A stretch of DNA of 64,000 bases from Marinobacter sediminicola (GCF_031157525.1 NZ_JAVIXR010000002.1:62001-126000); one strand, 5' to 3'. Numbered from the stretch's first letter, positions 18,501 through 27,800 are shown. A program made the numbers and translations. The notes: generated by a model not told the origin, from the sequence alone.

Positions 18501-18691
18501 TGTCAGAAGCCATTGCTATCATGGCCCATAGGCTCGGCCTGAAGGTTATCGCCGAAGGTGTCGAAACCGAAGCACAACGCCAACTGTTGTTGGAAATCGG
18601 GTGTGACTACGGGCAGGGATACCTCTTCTCTCGCCCATTATCAGTTACAGCGTTTGAAGACTTCCTCATGAAAACATTAAAACCGAATTGA
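15503..18691 (+). CDS. GAF-PAS-GAF-PAS-GGDEF-EAL c-di-GMP enzyme
   Basis: A 1062-residue cytoplasmic sensor. Rough layout: GAF 50-195, PAS 205-330, GAF 340-500, PAS 510-625, GGDEF 630-795, EAL 805-1060. The GGDEF motif is intact (ARMGGDEF), but the inhibitory RxxD is absent (SDSD at that place). The EAL domain has EALIRWNHP, the second-shell ITEGLLL and the metal-loop DDFGVGYSALSYL, so it is expected to be an active phosphodiesterase. It starts at TTG 15503 by longest reading; the first in-frame ATG is at about residue 44, so the start is uncertain. Single gene. Confidence 0.9.
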   Translation: MTTPSDKEANSAITRPDTSGVAESAPENSHIYRLTGIYRALSEMNQAINRMSGEEELFPLVCRSAVDLAGISMAWIGVCDPESKRVVPVESYGAGTDYLTDINTSTQPTSPEHLDASAAACCNNNAVVNNDWANNSGSAALPDHISDLRWGSSGSFPIRRDGKPFAVFSVYHCAKGFFDDEVTKLFNELARDLTFALGNLDREKQRQDAVEALRLSEQHFRAYFERTMFGMATTSPGKGWIEVNQALCDMLGYTQSELLASTWTDLVHPEDLKDGQIEYQQLIDGTVDEQSVERRFIHKSGRFIDTHLALRAVRNADNGFVYVVALIEDISPRKMAERRELMRQETLEQVAKGGSLDETLSQVIASAESILPNSMCSILLMDEEGKHLLSGAAPSLPEFFSKTISGVEIGMGVGSCGTAAFTGERVVVENVASHPYWENFKDLAASAGLGACWSEPIHSSSGKVLGTFAIYRKEPSAPDKQEILLIEKAANLVSIAIERTHAEEELHLASSIYENTAEALLVTDASNRIIALNPAFTRITGYTLEDLRGRDTSVLHSGRHSADFYQAIWADVALKGFWQGETWNRRKSGEAFPSWLTVSVIHNDKGDILRHVIMGSDITDKVRTDELVWRQANYDFLTGLPNRHMFQDRLDQEIRASLNHGSMLALLIIDLDHFKYVNDSLGHSIGDRLLVKAASRINGCVSDSDTVARMGGDEFTVILPRLTNTLEGEKVAEQIISALAEPYSIDGESIYVQASIGITFCPNDASDVDQLISNADQAMYASKTSGRNRLSYFTQSLHDEARKRLMLINDMRSAVNNGQFELHFQPIVNLTTGKVCNAEALIRWNHPEHGMISPAEFIPLAEETGLIVGIGDWVFREAARQTKRWSDLLNTGMQVSVNMSPVQFQSSALNIADWLDHLKTLGLDPSYLSIEITEGLLLNASDGVKDKLLRFRDAGIQVAIDDFGVGYSALSYLKRFDIDYLKIDQSFIHNIETDQNDLVLSEAIAIMAHRLGLKVIAEGVETEAQRQLLLEIGCDYGQGYLFSRPLSVTAFEDFLMKTLKPN

Positions 18692-18838
18692 AACAGTTGT
18701 GAAACACCTCTCTCAAATAGGCATTTTTCTGATCACCATCAGATATATATTTACGCAATCAACTTTCCCATGGCGTTACTTAAATCTAAAATACCTGTAA
18801 CGGACTACTCTCTTTTCTTTTATCAGGGCAACTGGCTT

Positions 18839-19912
18839 ATGAACTGCACACTACGGATAGCGCTTTACGCTATCGCAATAATCTCCCTTTTTGGCTGCAG
18901 TGAGTCAGAGGAAACCGCTTCCCACCCTGTGGTTCAGCCCGTCAAAGTGATGACCATCGGCAGCGAAGACGCGACCCTGGCCCGTGAGTTCCCTGCCACC
19001 GTCAGAGCAAGCCAACGGGTTACTATGGCCTTTCAGGTACCCGGTCGGTTAGTCGAGTTCCCAGTGCAAGAAGGCCTGATCGTCAAAAAAGGCACGCTGC
19101 TCGGTAAACTGGACCCATCAGATTACAACAGTAATTTGGTCGCCGCGCGCACACAGTTGCAAGCGGTAGAGGCAAACTTCAATCGCGCCAAAGATCTGAT
19201 CAAGAAGAAATACGTCTCTCAGGCTGAGTACGACAAGATCGAATCCAGTTACAACGTTGCCCAAACTGAACTTGAAAAAGCCCAAAAAGCGGTGAACGAA
19301 ACCAGTCTTATTGCGCCCTTCGAAGGCGTTATTGCCCGCACATTTGTCGACAATTTTCAGGAAGTGCAAGCTAAAGAGCCGGTCTTGAATCTACACAACA
19401 ATCTCGCACTGGAAGTCGTGGTTGATATACCGGAAAATCTGATTGTGCGTTACAGCAACCAGGGTACGGCGATCGACCTGAGCGCCCGGTTCGACGGCAT
19501 ACCAAACCGCACCTTCCCGCTCGCCATTAAAGAACACGCCACTGAGGCCAACTCCGATACACAGACTTTCCAGTATGTGCTTTCCATAGAAGACACCGCA
19601 GGCCAAAACCTGTTGCCTGGAATGACCGCCATTGTTCGCGCACAACAAAAACCAGACAACAGCAACAGTGAGACACTCATAGCAGTGCCGCTGTCGGCCG
19701 TAGTTGCTGACAGCAAACAACAGAAAATCGTCTGGATCGTCGATGAAAATGGCAAAGTCAGCAAACGCCCTGTGGAGACCGGTGACCTGGTGGGCTCAAG
19801 CAACATTCTGGTCACCTCCGGACTGGAAACAGGCGACACCCTTGCCATTGCCGGCGCATCGTCGCTTACGGAAGGCATGCAGGTAAAACCCATCGACAAA
19901 GTGGAGTTCTGA
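18839..19912 (+). CDS. RND efflux periplasmic adaptor (HlyD/MFP family), lipoprotein
   Basis: A 357-residue membrane-fusion protein. The signal peptide ends in a lipobox, SLFGC, so the mature N-terminus is lipidated and anchored. After it come the first half of the lipoyl-like barrel, a coiled-coil hairpin (about 95-165, KKYVSQAEYDK in the middle), the second lipoyl half (APFEGVIARTF) and a beta-barrel. The start at 18839 is chosen because it places the signal peptide at the N-terminus; an upstream in-frame ATG at 18770 would add 23 residues before it. It couples the inner-membrane pump 6 bases downstream to an outer-membrane channel, which is not encoded here. Confidence 0.9.
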   Translation: MNCTLRIALYAIAIISLFGCSESEETASHPVVQPVKVMTIGSEDATLAREFPATVRASQRVTMAFQVPGRLVEFPVQEGLIVKKGTLLGKLDPSDYNSNLVAARTQLQAVEANFNRAKDLIKKKYVSQAEYDKIESSYNVAQTELEKAQKAVNETSLIAPFEGVIARTFVDNFQEVQAKEPVLNLHNNLALEVVVDIPENLIVRYSNQGTAIDLSARFDGIPNRTFPLAIKEHATEANSDTQTFQYVLSIEDTAGQNLLPGMTAIVRAQQKPDNSNSETLIAVPLSAVVADSKQQKIVWIVDENGKVSKRPVETGDLVGSSNILVTSGLETGDTLAIAGASSLTEGMQVKPIDKVEF

Positions 19913-19918
19913 TCCACT

Positions 19919-22900
19919 ATGAACATTGCTGCATGGAGCATTAAAAACAGCACCATCACCTGGATCGTTGTCCTTGTCATGGTGGCGATGGGTTACCACT
20001 CTTTCAACAATCTCAGCCGCCTTGAGGACCCGGAATTCACCATCAAGGAAGCCAAAGTCGTCACGCCGTATCCCGGGGCGACTGCCAGCGAGGTTGAAGA
20101 GGAAGTCAGCAACCTCATAGAACAGACTGCCCAAAAGATGGGTCAGCTGTTCTATGTGGAATCCCATTCTTATCGCGACAAATCCATTGTTTCGGTAAAA
20201 ATACTCGATCAATACGATAAGTCCCGATTGCCGCAAGTCTGGGATGAGCTTCGACACAAAATCAGTGACGTGCAATCTCAACTTCCCCCGGGAGCCGGGC
20301 CGTCTCAGGTGATTGATGATTTTGGGGACGTTTATGGCGTATATCTGGCCATCACCGGTGATGGATACAGCCAGAACGAGCTCTACGAGTTCGCCAAGTT
20401 TCTGAAGCGCGAATTGTTACTGGTTGATGGCGTCAAAAGCATTGCGCTATATGGCGAACCGCAGGAAACCATTTACGTGGAGCCCTACACGGAAAAAATG
20501 TCGGCATTGGGCATACCCCCTACCTCGATATTCAACGTGCTGGGCGACAAAAACACGGTCGCTTACGCCGGGTACGCCCGCGCTGGCGATGCCCGCCTTG
20601 CCGTTCAGGTTTCTGGCGAACTGGACTCCGCGGAGCAATTCAAATCGCTGATGATTGCAAGCCGGGGCAGTAGTAGCAGCCAAATCGTACTGGGCGATAT
20701 TGCCAACGTGTACCGTGGGCAACAGGAGCCAGCCACAAACGTACTGCGTTTTAACGGTGAGCAGGCAATCGGCCTGGCCATTTCAGCCCGCTCCGGAAGC
20801 AATGTCATCACCATGGGCGAAGGCCTCGACGCCAGGCTGGAACAGCTGAAGCCCCAAATTCCATTGGGCATGACCCTCAATCCCATATCGATCCAATCCG
20901 ATGCTGTATCAGAAGCCATCAGTGGCTTTACCGTCAGCTTGCTACAAGCAGTGGCCATCGTGGTACTGGTCTTGTTGGTGTTTATGGGCCTGCGCAGTGG
21001 ACTGATTATCGGGGCGGTCCTGCTGATCACCATCATGGGCACGTTCATTTTCATGAACATTTACGCCATCAACCTTGAACGCATTTCACTGGGCGCGCTT
21101 ATCATTGCCTTGGGTATGTTGGTGGACAATGCCATCGTGGTCACAGATGGTATTCGTATGCGCATGCAGCAAGGGGAAGACGCCCTCTCCGCTGCCAGTA
21201 AAGTTGTCAGCCAGACAGCCATTCCCTTGCTGGGCGCCACAGCCATTGCCGTTACGGCCTTTGCCGCCATCGGCACATCTGACGACTCCACCGGCGAGTA
21301 CACCCGCTCCCTGTTTTCGGTCATCCTGATTTCCCTATCGCTGAGTTGGTTCACCGCAGTAACCGTAACGCCTTTACTGTGCCATAAGTTTTTGAAAACG
21401 ACCGTGGCTGGCGATGACCAGCAAGCCTACTCATCGGGTTTTTATCGTAAGTACCAAGGCATGCTTCACAAAGCCATACAGCACCGCTGGCTGACCATCG
21501 GCATCACTGCGATGCTGTTTGTAGTAGCCGTGGTGGGCTTTGGCTCGGTCAAACAAAGCTTCTTCCCGGACTCTACCCGTCCACAGTTTTACGTGGATCT
21601 GTGGTTCCCGGGTGATGCCGATATCAGTACCGCATCCGAAGGCTCAAGAGCATTTGAGGATATTTTAGCCGGTTACGAAGGCGTCACTCGGGTAACTACG
21701 CAAGTGGGTGGCAGTTCACCCCGGTTCCTGCTGACGTATTCACCGGAGCAGCCTAGCCCCAACTTTGCTCGAATTCTGGTAGATGTTGAGAACTATGAAA
21801 CTCTGGCCCAACTGACTGAAAAAGCCCAGCAAGAGCTTGAAACGCTCCGCCCTGGCGTTGGCGTGAACGTCAAAAAGTTTGTGCTCGGGCCCGCGACCGG
21901 TGGCAAGATTCAGCTGCGCATTTCCGGACCAGACCCCGAAGCCTTGCGTCAGCTGGCTGGCAAAGCCAAGCAAGTGCTGGCTGCACACCCCAACGTAAAG
22001 GGGCTGCGGGATGAATGGGGTGATCTGGTAAAGGTGATTAAACCGGAGATTGCAGACGCTCAGGCCCAGAAGCTCGGCCTGGTGCGCGCTGATATTGCCC
22101 AGGCAACGGCCTTTGCTGTTGATGGCGTGCGCGTAGGTACCTACCGCGAAGGCGATGAATTGCTGCCGATCATTGCACGGGCGCCGTTGGGCGAGCGCAT
22201 GAGCCTGAACAACCTTGACCAGGTGTCTATATGGAGCCCGGCTGCTCAAAGCATGGTTCCGCTGGGCCAGGCTGTCTCTGATTTCGATGTTGGTTTTGAG
22301 AACGCACATATCTGGAGACAAGACCGCATCACAATGCTGCGTTTGCACTTCGATCAGCGCGAGGGGTTATCCTCAGAACTTCTCGCTGACATCAAAGCCG
22401 ATGTAGAGAAGGCGTTGAATGCCGATGTACGTGAGTATCTCGGATTATCAGACGATGCAGACGTCGAACACACCAATAAAACAATCCCTCTGCGATACCG
22501 TGACCGAATCCCGGTGGCAGACATGACCGGCTACTATTTTGCCTGGGGCGGCGAGAATGAAGACTCTATCAAGGGCTCAACGTCTATTGCCGAGTCTATT
22601 CCGGTGTTCTTCGGGCTGATGGTGTTCATCGTGATCGCCCTGTTCAACTCCATTCGCAAAACGTTTGTGATCTGGCTTGTAGTGCCACTGGCCATTATTG
22701 GAGTAACGGCAGGGCTGCTACTGTTCAACCAGCCCTTTGGCTTTATGGCCCTACTGGGCTTTATGAGCCTGGCCGGCATGCTGATCAAAAATGCCATCGT
22801 GCTGGTCGACCAGATTGACGTCGAACTGGCCGACGGCAAAGCGCCTATTGAGGCGATTGTTGATTCCGGAACCAGTCGACTGATTCCCGTAGCCATGGCT

Positions 22901-23056
22901 GCATTAACGACGATTCTTGGCATGCTGCCTCTGTTGACAGATGCTTTCTTCGTCGCCATGGCTGTCACCATCATGTTCGGGCTCGGCTTTGCAACGATCC
23001 TCACACTCGTGGTGGTGCCAGTTCTGTACGCAACCTTGTTCCGGTTTCGCAACTAA
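19919..23056 (+). CDS. RND efflux transporter permease
   Basis: A 1045-residue resistance-nodulation-division pump with the normal 12-helix layout and two large periplasmic loops. TM4 contains the proton-relay motif GMLVDNAIVVTDG, with one of the two classical aspartates replaced by Asn as in many non-AcrB relatives. TM10-11 have FMALLGFMSLAGMLIKNAIVLVDQ. It exports drugs, solvents or metabolites by proton antiport, as a trimer with the adaptor upstream. Substrate class cannot be told. A strong hairpin follows the stop codon. No local regulator gene of TetR type was seen. Confidence 0.93.
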   Translation: MNIAAWSIKNSTITWIVVLVMVAMGYHSFNNLSRLEDPEFTIKEAKVVTPYPGATASEVEEEVSNLIEQTAQKMGQLFYVESHSYRDKSIVSVKILDQYDKSRLPQVWDELRHKISDVQSQLPPGAGPSQVIDDFGDVYGVYLAITGDGYSQNELYEFAKFLKRELLLVDGVKSIALYGEPQETIYVEPYTEKMSALGIPPTSIFNVLGDKNTVAYAGYARAGDARLAVQVSGELDSAEQFKSLMIASRGSSSSQIVLGDIANVYRGQQEPATNVLRFNGEQAIGLAISARSGSNVITMGEGLDARLEQLKPQIPLGMTLNPISIQSDAVSEAISGFTVSLLQAVAIVVLVLLVFMGLRSGLIIGAVLLITIMGTFIFMNIYAINLERISLGALIIALGMLVDNAIVVTDGIRMRMQQGEDALSAASKVVSQTAIPLLGATAIAVTAFAAIGTSDDSTGEYTRSLFSVILISLSLSWFTAVTVTPLLCHKFLKTTVAGDDQQAYSSGFYRKYQGMLHKAIQHRWLTIGITAMLFVVAVVGFGSVKQSFFPDSTRPQFYVDLWFPGDADISTASEGSRAFEDILAGYEGVTRVTTQVGGSSPRFLLTYSPEQPSPNFARILVDVENYETLAQLTEKAQQELETLRPGVGVNVKKFVLGPATGGKIQLRISGPDPEALRQLAGKAKQVLAAHPNVKGLRDEWGDLVKVIKPEIADAQAQKLGLVRADIAQATAFAVDGVRVGTYREGDELLPIIARAPLGERMSLNNLDQVSIWSPAAQSMVPLGQAVSDFDVGFENAHIWRQDRITMLRLHFDQREGLSSELLADIKADVEKALNADVREYLGLSDDADVEHTNKTIPLRYRDRIPVADMTGYYFAWGGENEDSIKGSTSIAESIPVFFGLMVFIVIALFNSIRKTFVIWLVVPLAIIGVTAGLLLFNQPFGFMALLGFMSLAGMLIKNAIVLVDQIDVELADGKAPIEAIVDSGTSRLIPVAMAALTTILGMLPLLTDAFFVAMAVTIMFGLGFATILTLVVVPVLYATLFRFRN

Positions 23057-23070
23057 CGTTCGTAAAGAGC

Positions 23071-23104
23071 AGTCCGGCTGAACGGCATTTTGTTCAGTCG
23101 GACT
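23071..23104. terminator. Bidirectional terminator between RND pump and DsbA-like gene
   Basis: A 13-bp stem, AGTCCGGCTGAAC at 23071-23083 paired with GTTCAGTCGGACT at 23092-23104 (one G-T pair), and an 8-base loop with TTTT. It lies between two converging genes and overlaps the last codons of the DsbA-like gene, so it could terminate both transcripts. Confidence 0.65.
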
Positions 23105-23741
23105 CTGCACCAATTTCCTGAAATGCCTGAACCAGCGTCTCGGGCTCCTGAGCTCCGGAGATAAGGTACTTGCCGTTGACTATGTAAGCCGGCACACCCG
23201 TAACACCCGCCTGCTGGTATTTGGCTTCGTCTTCTCGCACCGCCGCCGCGTACTGGTCAGACTCCAGTACTGCTTTGGCTTTTGCGGAATCCAACCCCAA
23301 AGACTCCACGCACTTGATCAGAACATCGTGGTCGGAGACGTTCTCTGCCTTACCGAAATAGGCAGTGAACAGCGCTTGCTTCAGAGCGGTCTGCTGGCCC
23401 TGTTCGCCGGCCCATTTCACCAGTCGGTGGGCATCAAAGGTATTGCAAACCAGGCGCTCCTGAATCTTTTCAAAGTTAAGTCCAAGATCCGTCGCGACCG
23501 CCATCATCTGGTTTTGCGTGGCGCGCAACTCATCTTCGCTCCGCCCATACTTACGGGCGAGCGCCGGCAAAATTGGCTCACCATCTCCTCGGCTATCCGG
23601 GTTCAGCTCAAAAGCATGCCACTGAACCTCAAACTCATAGTCTTCTGCCAGCTGTTCCATGGCGCGCTCCAAACGGGCGTAGCCAATGGCACACCAAGGA
23701 CAAGCGATGTCGGAAACAATATCAATACTCATCTTGTTCAT
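23094..23741 (-). CDS. DsbA family oxidoreductase (FrnE-like)
   Basis: A 215-residue thioredoxin-fold protein with a large helical insertion. The redox motif is CPWC near residue 15 in SDIACPWCAIG, and the cis-proline loop is GVTGVPAYIVNGKY. There is no signal peptide, so it is a cytoplasmic FrnE-type dithiol oxidase/isomerase rather than periplasmic DsbA; FrnE proteins have been linked to oxidative stress tolerance. Starts at 23741 or at the fourth codon. Ends inside the hairpin shared with the RND pump gene. Confidence 0.88.
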   Translation of the reverse strand: MNKMSIDIVSDIACPWCAIGYARLERAMEQLAEDYEFEVQWHAFELNPDSRGDGEPILPALARKYGRSEDELRATQNQMMAVATDLGLNFEKIQERLVCNTFDAHRLVKWAGEQGQQTALKQALFTAYFGKAENVSDHDVLIKCVESLGLDSAKAKAVLESDQYAAAVREDEAKYQQAGVTGVPAYIVNGKYLISGAQEPETLVQAFQEIGAESD

Positions 23742-23877
23742 AGCGGATCCTGTTAATTGTCTGGGTCAACCAAAAGCCTCAATAGGTTCAATTTGGGCGC
23801 TGCCGGGCATCCAATGAAATCTGTTAGAATCGCCCCTAACCAACACCACCCCCTGATACATTAACAGGCCACCCTGC

Positions 23878-24771
23878 ATGAAGCTCAATCCCTTTAACAC
23901 CCGCATCGGCCTGGCTCTCGGGGGCGGCGCCGCCAAAGGCATTGCCCACATTGGCGTTCTGAAAGCGTTCGAAGAAGAGGGAATCCGGATTCATTGTATT
24001 TCAGGTACCAGTGTGGGTGCGCTGGTTGCCAGTTATTACGCCTTTGGGCGCCCGGTGGAATCCATACTTTCCATTGGTTCGGCGTTGAATCTATCCAAGA
24101 TCCTGAACTTTACCTTTGAACGCGGGGGCCTGTTCAGCACGCAAGCTATTCGCGAGATGATTCTGCGAGATCTGGGGGACTGCCTCATCGAAGACGCCAA
24201 CATCCCGCTCGCTATTTGTGCGACGGATATTGAAACTGGCAGGCAGTTGATATTCAAGACGGGAAACCTGGCAGATGCTGTTTGTGCCTCCATGGCTGTG
24301 CCTGGTCTGTTTGTTCCGGTCGAGGTGAACGGACGGATTCTGGTAGACGGCGGGCTGGTTGAAAATGTTCCGATTTCACCCTTGGCAAAGATGGGCGCGG
24401 GTATCACCGTGGCCATTGATCTGAGCCATGTCAGCCAGTACCAAAAGCCGGAGGACACCTTCGATGTAATCAGTAACGCCATCAACATTGCGATCGACTT
24501 TAACACTCGCAAACAATTAAAAGAGGCGGATATTGTAGTGCCGCTGGATTTAAGTGGTTACAGCCTCACAAACAATGCAAAGCTTGTGCAAGAGCTCTAC
24601 ATGGAAGGCTACCGTCCCATGAAAAAGAAGATTCAACAGGTGCTCTGGTACAAACGGGCAAATGTTTTTATGTACCTTCTCAAAGCAACCAGAAAACTGC
24701 TCCCTCTGAAGGTGCCTGAGATTATTAAAGATCTAAAAAACCACTTGTTGGCCTTTCGCAACCGAATCTAG
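23878..24771 (+). CDS. Patatin-like phospholipase (RssA type)
   Basis: A 297-residue lipid acyl hydrolase. The oxyanion loop is LGGGAAKG, the nucleophile elbow GTSVG (Ser ~44) and the catalytic Asp is in DGGLVENVP (~160), giving the Ser-Asp dyad. Cytoplasmic or peripherally membrane-bound; similar to E. coli RssA/YchK. The last 60 residues are basic and may bind membrane. Monocistronic by appearance, in front of a GST gene with a 90-base gap. Confidence 0.9.
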   Translation: MKLNPFNTRIGLALGGGAAKGIAHIGVLKAFEEEGIRIHCISGTSVGALVASYYAFGRPVESILSIGSALNLSKILNFTFERGGLFSTQAIREMILRDLGDCLIEDANIPLAICATDIETGRQLIFKTGNLADAVCASMAVPGLFVPVEVNGRILVDGGLVENVPISPLAKMGAGITVAIDLSHVSQYQKPEDTFDVISNAINIAIDFNTRKQLKEADIVVPLDLSGYSLTNNAKLVQELYMEGYRPMKKKIQQVLWYKRANVFMYLLKATRKLLPLKVPEIIKDLKNHLLAFRNRI

Positions 24772-24861
24772 CAATTTAAACAGTAATAGCAGTGATCCAA
24801 AAATGCGCATACAGACTACTCTGTAAACCTGCCTATTGTTTGAAGCTAACGGAGTTTTTGC

Positions 24862-25530
24862 ATGATTACAGTCCACCACCTCAACAATTCCCGGTCACAA
24901 CGCATTCTCTGGATGCTGGAAGAGCTGGGAGTGCCCTACGAGATCCAACGCTACGAGCGCGATGCCAAAACCATGCTGGCACCGGCAAGTCTCAAAAAAA
25001 TACACCCGTTGGGTAAGTCACCGGTGATCACCGACGGCGATCTGGTAGTGGCGGAGTCCGGTGCCATTATCGAGTACCTAGCCCACACTTACGGCAAAGA
25101 CACCATGCTGCCAGACGGTGGTGGCCAGGCGTGGCTGGATTACACTTACTGGCTGCACTACGCCGAAGGCTCATTGATGCCGCCGCTGGTTATGCGCCTG
25201 GTGTTTGAGAAGGTAAAAACCAGCCCCATGCCCTTTTTTATCAAGCCAGTGGCAAAGGGCATTGCCGATAAAACCAATGAGGTTTTCATCGGCCCCATGA
25301 TCAAAACTCACCTGGATTTTGTTGAAGCCCACTTGGCAGAAAACGCCTGGTTTCTGGGAGACAACCTCAGCGCCGCAGATATCCAAATGAGTTTCCCTCT
25401 GGAAGCTTCGGTCGCCCGCGGCATCGTAGGTAAGAACCGGCCTCACATCAGTGCCTGGGTCGAACGCGTGCACGCCAGGCCCGCCTATCAGACTGCCCTG
25501 GAAAAGGGCGGTGAATACGACTTCGCCTAA
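24862..25530 (+). CDS. Glutathione S-transferase
   Basis: A 222-residue GST. The N-terminal thioredoxin-like domain (1-80) begins MITVHHLNNSRSQRILWML, with Ser/Asn near position 9-10 in the catalytic place, and AESGAIIEYL for the gamma-glutamyl contact. The C-terminal all-helical domain contains the capping motif SAADIQMSFPL. The function would be glutathione conjugation or peroxidase activity. It ends 7 bases from the converging YqeY gene. Confidence 0.9.
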   Translation: MITVHHLNNSRSQRILWMLEELGVPYEIQRYERDAKTMLAPASLKKIHPLGKSPVITDGDLVVAESGAIIEYLAHTYGKDTMLPDGGGQAWLDYTYWLHYAEGSLMPPLVMRLVFEKVKTSPMPFFIKPVAKGIADKTNEVFIGPMIKTHLDFVEAHLAENAWFLGDNLSAADIQMSFPLEASVARGIVGKNRPHISAWVERVHARPAYQTALEKGGEYDFA

Positions 25531-25537
25531 GGGTAAG

Positions 25538-25993
25538 TTAAGCCGCCAGCGCCGCCCTCACCTTTTTCCCCAGATGGCCCATATCAACACGGCCAACCAC
25601 CTGAGGGCGCAGCGCACCCATCACTGAGCCCATGTCCTGCATGCCTTTGGCACCGGTCGAGCTGATTGCCTCCTGGATCAGCTTATCCAGCTCATCCTCA
25701 GTCAGTGCAACCGGCATGAATTCTTCGATGATCACCATTTCCGCGCGCTCGATATCGCCCAGTTCCGTACGGCCAGCGTTATCGTACTGACTGGCGGAGT
25801 CGCGGCGTTGCTTGAGCATCTTATCCAGCACCTTCAAAACGTCGTCGTCATTCAGGTCGCGGCGCTCATCAATTTCGATCTGTTTAATCGCAGCCTGGGC
25901 CATACGCAGTGTGACGAGCCGAGTTTTATCCTTATTTCGCATTGCGTCTTTTACTGCGGTACTTAGTTGTTCTTTGAGTGATAATTCAGACAT
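25538..25993 (-). CDS. GatB/YqeY domain-containing protein
   Basis: A 151-residue YqeY protein at usual length, homologous to the tRNA-binding tail of the GatB amidotransferase subunit. Features are the N-terminal SLKEQLSTAVKDAMRNKDK and the closing GRVDMGHLGKKVRAAL. In many gammaproteobacteria it lies between rpsU and dnaG; here it is alone, between GST and DUF2780. The biochemical role is unproven. Confidence 0.92.
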   Translation of the reverse strand: MSELSLKEQLSTAVKDAMRNKDKTRLVTLRMAQAAIKQIEIDERRDLNDDDVLKVLDKMLKQRRDSASQYDNAGRTELGDIERAEMVIIEEFMPVALTEDELDKLIQEAISSTGAKGMQDMGSVMGALRPQVVGRVDMGHLGKKVRAALAA

Positions 25994-26174
25994 TATCGGT
26001 CTCCTGCTGCATGGATTAAGGGCTGTAAGTTTGCATTATGCAAAACGGCAGATCTAGCGGAAAATCAGCTGCGCCGTGAAGTTTGACCTGTCTCTGGCTG
26101 CGGCACTTTTATTTTGCCGAAGCTCCCCAATATAGAGGTAGATACTTGGCGCCCCTACTGCACAGGACCTGACA

Positions 26175-26669
26175 ATGAACGATATTCTCAAGAAGTTCCT
26201 TTTTGTTTCCAGCATCTACCTGCTAGCACCGACTGCTGGTGCTTTCAGCCTGAACGACACCATTTCCACTGGCACTCAGGCTCTGTCCTCCACCAGCGAA
26301 GTCAGTGGTGAAGCACAGCAACTGCTCGGACTGTTAGAAAGTCAGCTCGGCGTCACTGAAACTCAAGCAGTTGGCGGCACCAGTGCCTTACTGCAACTGG
26401 CGAAAAACGATCTGGGCAGCGATGCCATAAGCACTCTCACAAACAAAGCGCCGGGGCTATCCAGCTTGCTTGGGGCAGGCGACATAAGCCAAGGTTTGCT
26501 CTCTGGTATTTCATCCATGGACGGGGTGCAATCGGCCTTCTCAGCTCTGGGTATGGACAGCGCCATGATTCAGCAGTTTGTTCCAATTATTATGGGTTTC
26601 CTGGGGGACCAAGGCGTAGGATCTTCATTGCTGGGGCAGCTACAAGGCCTTTGGTCGCCTGCTAGCTAA
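26175..26669 (+). CDS. DUF2780 domain-containing exported protein
   Basis: A 164-residue protein with a signal peptide (residues 1-23) and then a low-complexity, Gly/Ser/Leu-rich helical region. GLLESQLGVTETQAVGGTSALL and the final FLGDQGVGSSLLGQLQ are characteristic of DUF2780 proteins such as the VcgC/VcgE group. Probably periplasmic or secreted, with no known activity. Monocistronic. Confidence 0.82.
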   Translation: MNDILKKFLFVSSIYLLAPTAGAFSLNDTISTGTQALSSTSEVSGEAQQLLGLLESQLGVTETQAVGGTSALLQLAKNDLGSDAISTLTNKAPGLSSLLGAGDISQGLLSGISSMDGVQSAFSALGMDSAMIQQFVPIIMGFLGDQGVGSSLLGQLQGLWSPAS

Positions 26670-26737
26670 TTGCCTCGCAATTAGAGAAGATCACAATCAG
26701 GTTGCAGGCGGCGATAAAACTCAGCACCGCAGATGGC

Positions 26738-27193
26738 TCAAAAAGCGAACACCAAGCCAGCGGTAATTATTCCAAACAGGATGGACAGCCCGACTAAGGT
26801 TTTCCATGGAAAGGGCGGCGGGGGCGGCTCCACAGAGAGTTGCTCCTCCAGATAGTTTCTCAGTAAACGCGTATTGCGAGTATTGGCCTTATAAATGGCA
26901 TCAAAGGCATCCCCCACCACCGGGACAAGCCCACCAACGAAATCGATACCCATATTTCGCAGGATACATCGCTTCACATCCTTGCTGGCTCCAGCCCGCT
27001 GAGCTTCGACCAAAACATAGCCTGACAAAACTAAGCCTGCCGCGTCTCCCACCACCGGCACCAGACCAATAATGGCCTCAGCCCCAATCTGGAATCGAGT
27101 AAACGGAATGCCAATGCTGCTGTCAGTAAAACGGCTGAACTTATCAAGCCGTTCAAGTATCGCCCGCTGCCGGGCTTCGGTAGGCTTTGCCAT
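26738..27193 (-). CDS. DUF4112 domain-containing membrane protein
   Basis: A 151-residue protein. Its DUF4112 core contains two copies of a GLVPVVGDA turn (about 40 and 85), each in a hydrophobic hairpin, and a C-terminal membrane segment (WKTLVGLSILFGIITAGLVF) after a proline-rich linker. The start at 27193 is chosen because the family begins here; longer readings on this strand run through non-coding sequence towards the deaminase gene. Function unknown; probably inner membrane. Confidence 0.82.
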   Translation of the reverse strand: MAKPTEARQRAILERLDKFSRFTDSSIGIPFTRFQIGAEAIIGLVPVVGDAAGLVLSGYVLVEAQRAGASKDVKRCILRNMGIDFVGGLVPVVGDAFDAIYKANTRNTRLLRNYLEEQLSVEPPPPPFPWKTLVGLSILFGIITAGLVFAF

Positions 27194-27317
27194 AAAATAT
27201 CCCGAAAAAGAAAACGTCAGATAACTGGTGCCAGATGGAATGGTAAACACCCAGCCCGTGATGAGACTATAAAACCCAAGCGAGAGGAACAGGCCACCTG
27301 ACTGTAGTGGAGCAAGT

Positions 27318-27800
27318 ATGACTGATGATAATGCTATGAAACACCTGGATCGCTGCGTTGAATTGGCCACCAAGGCGCTGGAGACCGGCAACCCGCCGTT
27401 TGGTTCAGTGCTTGTGGATGAGAGCGGCGCAGTAAGATACGAAGGCCACAATCTGACAGTGGGGGGTGACAGCACTCAGCACCCGGAGTTTGCAATCGCC
27501 CGCTGGGCCGCAGCGAACATGACGCCGGGTGAGCGCGCAGCATCAACCGTCTATACCTCAGGCGAACACTGCCCAATGTGTGCCGCTGCACATGGCTGGG
27601 TTGGCCTTGGCCGTATTGTTTACGCCAGCTCCTCCAAGCAGCTGGTCGCCTGGCTGCAAGACATGCAAGCGCCGTTACCACCTGTGGCAACTCTACCCAT
27701 CACTAGCGTAGTGCCCGACGCACAGGTTGAGGGGCCATTTGCAGAGCAGGCTGCTGCCATTCATGAATTGCACAAGCGGTTTCAAGGTATCAACAAATAA
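27318..27800 (+). CDS. Nucleoside/cytidine deaminase-family enzyme
   Basis: A 160-residue zinc deaminase of the CDA fold. The zinc/catalytic motifs are HPEFAIARW (HxE, with Pro in place of the common Ala) near residue 54 and CPMC in GEHCPMCAAA near 80. Relatives deaminate guanine, cytosine or tRNA adenosine; the lack of TadA-specific features argues against tRNA. GGAG lies 8 bases before the ATG. It ends 16 bases from the converging Fe-ADH gene. Confidence 0.88.
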   Translation: MTDDNAMKHLDRCVELATKALETGNPPFGSVLVDESGAVRYEGHNLTVGGDSTQHPEFAIARWAAANMTPGERAASTVYTSGEHCPMCAAAHGWVGLGRIVYASSSKQLVAWLQDMQAPLPPVATLPITSVVPDAQVEGPFAEQAAAIHELHKRFQGINK